Source: Phoronis australis
Taxonomy: Eukaryota; Phoronida; Phoronidae
NCBI GenBank assembly: GCA_002633005.1
Contig: NMRA01000102.1
Location: forward strand, 262,623 to 326,622
Reading direction: 5' to 3'
Length of the DNA: 64,000 bases
The first letter of the stretch is position 1. Every line of letters begins with the position of its first letter. Under the pieces are notes generated by a model. That model made no database searches, was not told the DNA's origin, and was given only the letters and a program-made list of their open reading frames with translations. Shown here piece by piece: positions 57,401-64,000 of the stretch. Made by a program: the position numbers and the translations under genes.

Positions 57401-60400
57401 GCGTGCGCACCACTCCAAAGCTGCATAACAAAACACAACAGCAACAGTCCTAAATGAAAGAGTATACCGGCTTGGCTCTTTTAAGTGCCCGGGTGACAGT
57501 GGTTTACTTGACAATGAACTTAAAGTTCCCGGCAGTTATAAAATAGCCGATGCTTTACGATATTCCTGGGGAAGGATGTAGCTCAGAACTGATATTTTCC
57601 TGTTCCGATGTTGCCCAGGTCAATGCTCACTAGGTCCAAAGTTCTATGCCTGTAATCAGCTATTCGGCAACTAAATGGGAAAAAGTGAAATTTTGGTTCG
57701 CGAACTTTTTAGTCTTCTCTTTTTACATCCCCCCGTCAAGTTTTTGCTCCCCAGACCACGCAGTAAAATTAATTTTCAGACTCCAATAGAAAGAATCTTG
57801 ATCTGGCTAAAGTGGGCAATTACAAACAAAATTATTGCGGGTGGCTAAAAAGGATACAGTGTAGGTGGTAATGATAGCCAGAAAGTCACCCCTACTAGAT
57901 GGAGTTTGCCACGTAATAATAACATTTCTTTCCATTGCAGTCTCTCAATATTAACACTCAGATTAATGATTCTGCCCACCCATGTGCCTACTCCCTACCT
58001 TTGAAGTGTTTCATAATAAGCGCTCACTGATCTACTAAGCGTACCCCTCAACTTTTGAGAATTTCCTATTAAGCGCCCACAGTTCAGGCTAGCGCCCATC
58101 ATATCGCACTACAAACAACGGTGCATGGTTTGAAATTGACACGCAGCTGATTGTGAGCCACAACAACAAATTTAATTTTCAAAAAACGTCCTTTCTCAAT
58201 TATGTAAAAACTAAACCCCGACATTGTTTTTTGCCTCCGAAAGAAAGTTACCACTGGTGGCATGCGTGTCATTTGTGACTGACCTATTTTTCCGTACATG
58301 GAAGGTGTTGAGGAGCTAACTTGGATTATGCGATGAAAATCTGCACGGAGTCTGGAATTATTTCGAGGCTTTTCATTTCACGAAAATTAAGTGTTGAGTA
58401 TGTAAACAGCATAGGTACCACACTTTTGTGAAATTTGCACTGAATTGTACTCGCACATCTGAATCTGTCATTGGGCTAGGATAACGTTTCACAGATTTTT
58501 TTCGACAAGTGGCGAGTTAAGTTGAAAAGTTTGGGCTACAAACATAAAAATGGAGAGAGTTTGCACTCAGAGTTAGATTGGATCTTTTACGACTTTGATG
58601 GCTGTCATATATCAGGTCAGACCTAGCAAAATCGCGGATACTTTTTCAACAAGTATTTTCTCCCTTTTCACATTGGAAACTTGGTTATTTGAATGCTCCT
58701 GTCGGTTAGAGAGCACTGATTCAACTTTCATTTCGGCAACTAGCTTTGCACTCTGGAGCCTTTCAATAGCTGTCGTAAAGAATAGTAACACCGTACCTGT
58801 ATATAACAACCGAATTTTTGACCTGAAATTTGTGAGTATTTAACGCAGCATGTAAGACCATCATCTAAACATAAATTTCTTGATGATCTAAAAAAAATCG
58901 ATTTTGGCACGTAAAAATGGCGGGAAAGTATTTAACGTTGCATGTAAGACCATCATCTAAACATAAATTTCTCGATGATCTAAAAAATCAATTTTGGCGC
59001 GTAAAAATAGCGGGAATTTTTTGCGACCTGGCATTTATGAATGCGAGCTGGATTTTGAAAATGTAACCTGGGATTTTAACTATGTCGCAAAATGCAACCT
59101 GGTGATTTTCATGACGTCAAGCCCTGCAGTTCTAATGACGTTACTACCTATGCATGTTTGAACAGCCTAAAATTATTTCAGCTCCACATGTTTTTTGCAT
59201 ATTTACATTGTAGATACGTTTATTGTTTTGATAGTCACATGTTAAGCAAGTGAAAATAATACACAAGGCGAAATCAGATTTGCCATAAATTATTGCGGTA
59301 AATTGGTTTCTCACCGCGACATTGCTGACAACTCGAAAAGCAGAAACCGCTCTTTATGTTTCGGAGGAACGAAAATTGTAATTGCAGGTCACAGGTGCTC
59401 GAATTTGCTGATGACGTAACCATATATAAGAAACGTTTTCTTAGTTGTGACATCAGTGGCAATCAAGGAACAGATATATTCAAGCGCCTGTGCCTGGGAT
59501 AGCGTGGTTTATCAATGGTGTCTGCATTTGTTATAAAATCGCGGTGACAAATAGTACGATTCTGCAGTCAAAAATGCATGGAGCATAGAGTAGACTGAAT
59601 ATTTTGTTGAAAAAGTGGATAAAAGAAACTGTCAATGTCTTCACAAACCAAGGTTTGTGCTCTGTAAACTTTGTGAGAGGAACAATAACGGAGTGCGTGG
59701 CCCAGTCGCCTTGGACTAAGTTGGGAGTCAGAGGGCTGACTGAAAACGATGAAACACTAGAAATAACAAGGTTTCCTGAAAGGAAATTCAACCGTAACCA
59801 GTTATTCATTGGATTGGAATCATGGGATGTGAGTGATGTGTGAAATTCTTTTGTTTGATCCCGCATGCACGCCCGTTGCTGTTGGCTGCTAGACCTGACC
59901 GCCTGAGTGCGATTTTCTACGTGCCGCCGAAACGGGATACAAAGTGCTATTTTCGTTACTGCAAACCCAGATTATGTCGTGAAAGCACATAATACAGTTT
60001 GAACTTTGGTTGAGGAGTGTCCCCTCTGAGTACCCAACCTGCTCTTTGGTTGAGGAGTGTCCCCCCTGAATACCCAATCTGCTTTTTAGTTGAGTGTCCC
60101 CCTGAATACCCATCCTGCTCTTTGGTTGAGGAGTGTCCCCCCTGAATACCCAATCTGCTTTTTAGTTGAGTGTCCCCCTGAATACCCAACCTGTGCTTCA
60201 AGCTAATGCTAGTTCTGTGATTTATTTTCTGTCTAATATGTTTCAGGTGTAGCCTGACATCTCAGCAAGTGTTTGAGCTCTACAGCAAAGGAACTCAAGT
60301 GGAGGCAGATGAATCAACGGCCATCAAATTCTTGAGTCTCTTGGAGTTGAAAAGTGACTTTCAATCAGATAAAATGACTAACAGCTTGAAGTCTGTGCTG

Positions 60401-60427
60401 GAGTACTACATGACATTAAAGGCTTAA
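54403..60427 (+). CDS. NUDT22: NUDT22-like UDP-sugar diphosphatase
   Basis: Three exons: 54403-54876, 55998-56203 and 60247-60427 (stop TAA 60425-60427). Donors GTAAGT and GTGAGA, acceptors CAG; 286 residues, against about 300 in human. The start ATG at 54403 is the first in frame. Matches to the family: WQNRLMDNPRLFNGTKFRLH, LGVTCYKDFLGTNY-type text (here IGVTCYKDFLGTNY), LSEAIGVGALLLTSDDRVV, KYDRPGGHAEPS, then RDELFNSIVCEVRDEVNIP, the variant Nudix box of this family, and LLLGVYRNPASAGRPGLEFL. Known of the family: Mg-dependent hydrolysis of UDP-glucose and UDP-galactose. The Glu residues needed for metal binding are kept in CEVRDEV. Intron 2 (4 kb) contains a 2.5-kb transposon. The stop codon is inside a 41-bp duplication. 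Its own promoter is not obvious; it may be read from MRPL33. Confidence 0.94.
55195..55295. repeat. tandem duplication in NUDT22 intron 1
   Basis: ACAGAACTTGAATATGGCTG and ACTATTTTGGTATA recur after about 63 bases with few changes. Confidence 0.8.
56611..59126 (+). mobile_element. 2.5-kb CAGGGCTTGAC-type element, plus copy
   Basis: Begins CAGGGCTCGACATAACTAGC and ends CATGACGTCAAGCCCTG, so its ends are inverted (CAGGGCTYGAC). Near each end are words on the theme of GACCTGGCATTT, AATGCGAGCTGAG and CTGCAGGTCG. An internal piece (58855-59000) is tandemly duplicated. Inverted full-length relative at 41380-43886, fragments at about 13560-13880 and 47010-47710. No transposase is recognised; hAT-like by its termini, but no target duplication was found. 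Confidence 0.72.
59255..59590 (+). repeat. decayed copy of the 506-bp hAT-like MITE
   Basis: Shares CTCTTTATGTTTCGGAGGAA, GGGATAGCGTGGTTTATCAA and ATTCTGCAGTCAAAAATG-type words with 39719-40224 in the same order, with an extra segment in the middle. Confidence 0.6.
60000..60196. repeat. 33/39-bp tandem repeat, about 5 copies
   Basis: Two unit forms alternate, one with TTGAGGAGTGTCCCCCCTGA and a shorter one with GTTGAGTGTCCCCCTGA, both followed by ATACCCA. Ends 50 bases before the last NUDT22 exon. Confidence 0.88.
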
Positions 60428-60470
60428 TAAAGTCTGTGCTGGAATACTACATGACATTAAAGGCTTTACA
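60389..60470 (+). repeat. 41-bp duplication across the NUDT22 stop codon
   Basis: AAGTCTGTGCTGGAGTACTA... (60389-60429) recurs directly at 60430-60470 with one main change. The first copy ends in the stop TAA, which overlaps AATAAA at 60426-60431; the second copy has GCTTTA instead and is untranslated. Confidence 0.92.
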
Positions 60471-60479
60471 GGTTGTTGT

Positions 60480-63400
60480 TTATGGTGTTTTTGGTTAGTC
60501 TGGGGCATCATATTGCTAGACACCATGTATATTGCTAGACAACATGTTCTTGAGGTATTTGTATAGGTAGTATTATCATGGACAGGAATGCTTAACTTGG
60601 AATATAAACCTTTCTTGGACAGAGGTTACTTTGGAAATTCAAAAACTAAATGTGAAGTTTGGATTTAAACTGACATATGTGCACTAGTGCATCATGTTTT
60701 GGGAAATTGTTTTTATTCTCTAGTAGTGTTGCCATAAATTTTTGAAGTAATGTTGTCATAAATAAGAGCAGTTTGAAAAAAAATGGCCATATTGGCACTT
60801 GTGAGTACTAAACACCTGTACATAGCATACCCTGTTTCCAATAGAGTTTTTAGTCACAAATGCAGAGGTTCATGGCGTAACTTTATTTGTTCTTTAAAAC
60901 TAACTAGGGCACAGCGCCATTATAGGCAAACTAGGGCACAGCGCCATTATAGGCAAACTCATACATGCATACGTCAATGTGTAGATCAGACTTTTACTTC
61001 ATGTGCAGGCCCATAGGAAGGTAAAATTACTCCTACCTGGAATTTCCGTAGATAAGCCCTGGCCATGGGCATGTATTTGGAAAATGGGGCGTGTAAACCG
61101 AAAGCCACTATTTTACTTACAACTGCGTTTTTAAATTTTTTGTTAAATGCATAGTTCACCAATGCCTTGTTAGTTTTTATAAATGATAAATTCTCCATAA
61201 AACTGAATTTGTGACAAAAAGTTGATGCTGAGTGGGCTTTTAGGAGGAAAATTTCCAAATAAATGTCCCACTGTATGGACACTTGACACCAGAAGTTGTA
61301 ACACCAAATAAACACCCATGAGCATGTATTTGGCATAATTTTCTGAAGATACACCCATGGGCGTTTCATCAGGTGGTCTTATCTATGGAAAACCCCTTTA
61401 GCAGTATAGAGACATTCAACTTCGTCATTATCATAATTAAAATGGAATTGTGTCAGCAAATGCACATTCTGCACCATTTTAATGGGAAATCCATAAACAA
61501 GCCTTACAATTAAAAACTCCACAAAAATGGTAAAGCATATAAATTTATTACAGGACAACCAAGTTAAAACTGAGTGAGAGCGCTGATTGTATTACCGAAA
61601 TTGTAGCTTTGCTTTCCTGAATGGGAATTGGCTCCTTTATATACAAGTTCTATTTGCTATGCTCTGTTGTTGTTACCCCAGTAGAGTTGGCCTTGCTGGT
61701 TAGATTAGCAATGCAGTATACACTCTGGATCTATTAAACACTGCGAAATGCATTTACTAAAAGTTTTATTCATGACGAATCCAAATTTGTTTCACAGCAT
61801 GTTACCAAACGCTGTTGAGGCCCAAGTTTTATCCCGAGAGACACCGAGATGGATAGATTTCAAGACTCGCACATTTACCGAAACGAAACTTTCTTCTGCT
61901 TGTGTTAGAATATGAAATTCCGTCGCGAAATCACGGAATTTGTTAGAAAACTTTCAAACTGAACTAAAATTTTCATGCCACGATATCACGTTCAGATTCA
62001 GACGGAATTTAGGAAAACCTGGCTTGTAATCGAATTCAGCGCTTCCGAAAGGGTTAGACAGCCATCCGGGATAACTTTTTTACGAAGCGTCAATTTTCAT
62101 TTGTCTTAAAAGCTTATGTGCGTTCTTTGTGGTAAAGAGGCATTATCATCGTGGATTAAGGACCAATTTGCCCTGAGGGATAGTGTACCCGGTAATGCAT
62201 CCGATAGTTATAACAAGCAAATGCAATTTTGATTCAGTCTTGGGCGGATTTTCCTCCTCGACCGTAAGCAATAAGTTTATGCCCCATTTTAGACGATTGC
62301 GATAATCTAGAAAGCAAATCGTTGATCCAGCGGCTTTGTGTCAAACATTCGTTGCTGGCCAGAAAAAATGTTCCTCGTGTTTTTTGTCCAGTATTTCGCA
62401 CAGATCAAATTTCTCTCAACAAATGTTGAAACATTTCTAAATTACAGGCTAGGCAAGCCAAACTGATACTTTTACTTTAACTATATATTTTGTAAGTTCA
62501 TTAGAGTCAAGTGTCATGCATTTCTTACGATGTCGGTAACTTTTTTATTTATTTTTTTTAACAAGTGTCTATTCAAATTGGAGAAGAAACATATTTTGTT
62601 GAAAGTGAGATTCTTTTCTATTTTGGCGCTGCTTCTTCTCATCTTATGGTGCATTTCTAATTTGTTTATAAAAAGCTACAAAACAAGGAAATTAACCTTT
62701 TAGTTTGTACCAATAAAATAATTAAATTCAAAATTCAAGCCTGATTTTTTAAGAGTTTCTGAGTTTTTTTAACCCTTTTTACGACCACTTGGTACTTTTT
62801 CTGAAAAATAGCAAATAAAAGTACTGGGAAGTATGTGACTTTTTGTCAGCAACAACACATCATTGCTTCATGCTATAGAAAAAATAACTATATAGCAGAA
62901 AGAAGAAAGAATAACATACAAGAAAAATTAGTTCGGGTGGATTTATTGATTTTTATGTCCTCCCATTTTAGCCTACAAAAATGTCATTTTCACTGCTTAT
63001 TATTAAGGCCATTTTTACGCATTTTTATCGCTCTCCCAAATCTATATCGGATTTTCAGTTTTTCAGTTTTGCTCGTGCAAAAATAAAAATCTATTATAGG
63101 ATTACAGAACTCAAAAAAGTCAATTTTAATGTACTGCTGAGTTAATAATACAACTCCCATCACCATTTCATACTTCGGAGAAGCAGGTTATATTCTTATT
63201 AAGGGTGTCCATTCCCCCTTGCTTGGTCACTGTTTTTGAACACCGTAATGGACGAAGAATCCCACACATTGCCTGCAGTGCATGCTGCTCCATTTTTAGA
63301 CCTCCTGGATAGTCCCTGTATATGCGCTTGAAAAGACCTCAAAAACTATTAGCAAAGTTCATACTAAAACTAATCAAGATCTTCGAGATCACAAGTGAAA

Positions 63401-63704
63401 AGAGGACGGTGGATACGAGCAGAAGTGTCGTGTTATTGACATACAAAGGGTCACGCAATGCTTCTTGTACTACACAAAAGCGGCCGAGCATGGTGGCAAA
63501 GCGCCAATGGAATTTGCAATTTCAGAAAAACAACAGGTACGGACAGTTACGATTGAAAACATAATACTCTCAGTGATATCTAAGTTACCGGCTTTCCAAA
63601 CCAGTATTTATCAATTGGGTGTTGCTGCGACTTACCAGCTAAAAGTTTCACAATAGGTAAAGTCCGTTCATGCGGCGGACTCGAGACCAGTTTTTTGAAG
63701 GTAG
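60480..63704. other. NUDT22 3' flank and intergenic, no gene seen
   Basis: No coding exon could be supported. A 28-bp duplication (ACTAGGGCACAGCGCCATTA) is at about 60903-60957, and a loose inverted or repeated motif CCATGGGCATGTATTTGG occurs at about 61062 and 61315. The 127-codon minus-strand frame at 60986-61369 overlaps these words and resembles nothing I know. Confidence 0.45.
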
Positions 63705-64000
63705 GCTCGGTTTAGTGTATGATGCATTTCCACACAACACTTAAAACTCGCAAAATACGTCGAATCCATCCGAAAACGGGAACATTGTTTCTTTAATAGG
63801 AAGCTATTTACCAAACCCAATAAAAATCCGTCAAGGAGCTTAGAAGTACGAGGAAAACAAAACAATGAAATTACCACAAGGGGCAGAGATTCATTGGAAA
63901 GTCATCGTCGTCCGTTGTTAACTTCACATAAATACACTTACTAAAATTAATCAAGATCCTGCAGTGGGCTTAAGAGATACAGCTATGGGCGCAAAAAACA
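63705..64000 (-). mobile_element. Helentron-like repeat, copy G, minus, cut by window end
   Basis: On the minus strand the modules read TTTGCGCCCATAGCTGTATC, AGGATCTTGATTAATTTTAG, CCCCTTGTGGTAATTTCATT and GGATTTTTATTGGGTTTGG in the family's order. Only about 300 bases are inside the window. It is the only copy in this orientation. Confidence 0.6.

Noticed and set aside
60986-61369. 127-codon minus-strand frame as a gene
   Set aside because: No similarity, no splice signals, repeated words inside; length is within chance for this composition.

Overview
This is a window of animal nuclear DNA. The genes have introns with GT-AG boundaries, the proteins are of animal type, and most of the space is transposon-derived. 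Two single N bases (about 13065 and 38295) suggest a draft assembly. A motile-cilium radial spoke gene points to an animal with motile cilia or flagella. The transposon mix (Helentron-like, Kolobok/T2-like and hAT-like elements) and the intron sizes would suit a marine invertebrate such as a lower deuterostome or a lophotrochozoan. I cannot name the phylum from the sequence alone.

Five host protein genes were reconstructed exon by exon. (1) The 3' half of a glutaminyl-peptide cyclotransferase gene (QPCT family, + strand, four exons, 12288-25818); its 5' exons are probably left of the window. (2) A complete MRPS18A gene (mitoribosomal protein mS18a, + strand, five exons, 39422-49466). (3) A complete RSPH9 gene (radial spoke head protein 9, - strand, five exons, 53521-50731), convergent with MRPS18A. 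(4) A single-exon MRPL33 gene (mitoribosomal bL33m, + strand, 54104-54298). (5) NUDT22 (+ strand, three exons, 54403-60427), which starts only 104 bases after the MRPL33 stop and may share its transcript. RSPH9 and MRPL33/NUDT22 diverge from a roughly 580-base region with ETS-like sites. As I recall, RSPH9 and MRPS18A are also convergent neighbours in human, so this linkage looks ancient.

Layout: 1-12 kb holds minisatellites, a TIR element, a mariner relic whose transposase has been blown up by about 37 copies of a 56-bp unit, and a TTAA-flanked Kolobok-like element, followed by the first visible QPCT exon. QPCT introns (12.4-25.7 kb) hold a second, palindromic Kolobok-like element with two THAP-like open frames, a solo LTR inserted in a 48-bp array, and a nested cluster of Helentron-like repeats. 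26-39 kb has no recognisable host gene; it holds minisatellites (one with an E-box core), an inverted-repeat MITE in a segmental duplication, perfect palindromes and a pogo-type transposase relic. 39-50 kb is MRPS18A, its introns full of TIR elements. 50-60 kb is the RSPH9/MRPL33/NUDT22 cluster. 60.5-64 kb shows no gene and ends in another Helentron-like copy.

Two patterns stand out. First, in three of the five genes the 3' edge of an exon has been tandemly copied: the RSPH9 splice donor (five 37-bp copies), a QPCT splice donor (two copies, about 102 bp apart) and the NUDT22 stop codon (two 41-bp copies). Second, the 3' tail of a Helentron-like element sits within 45 bases of a splice acceptor in both QPCT and MRPS18A.
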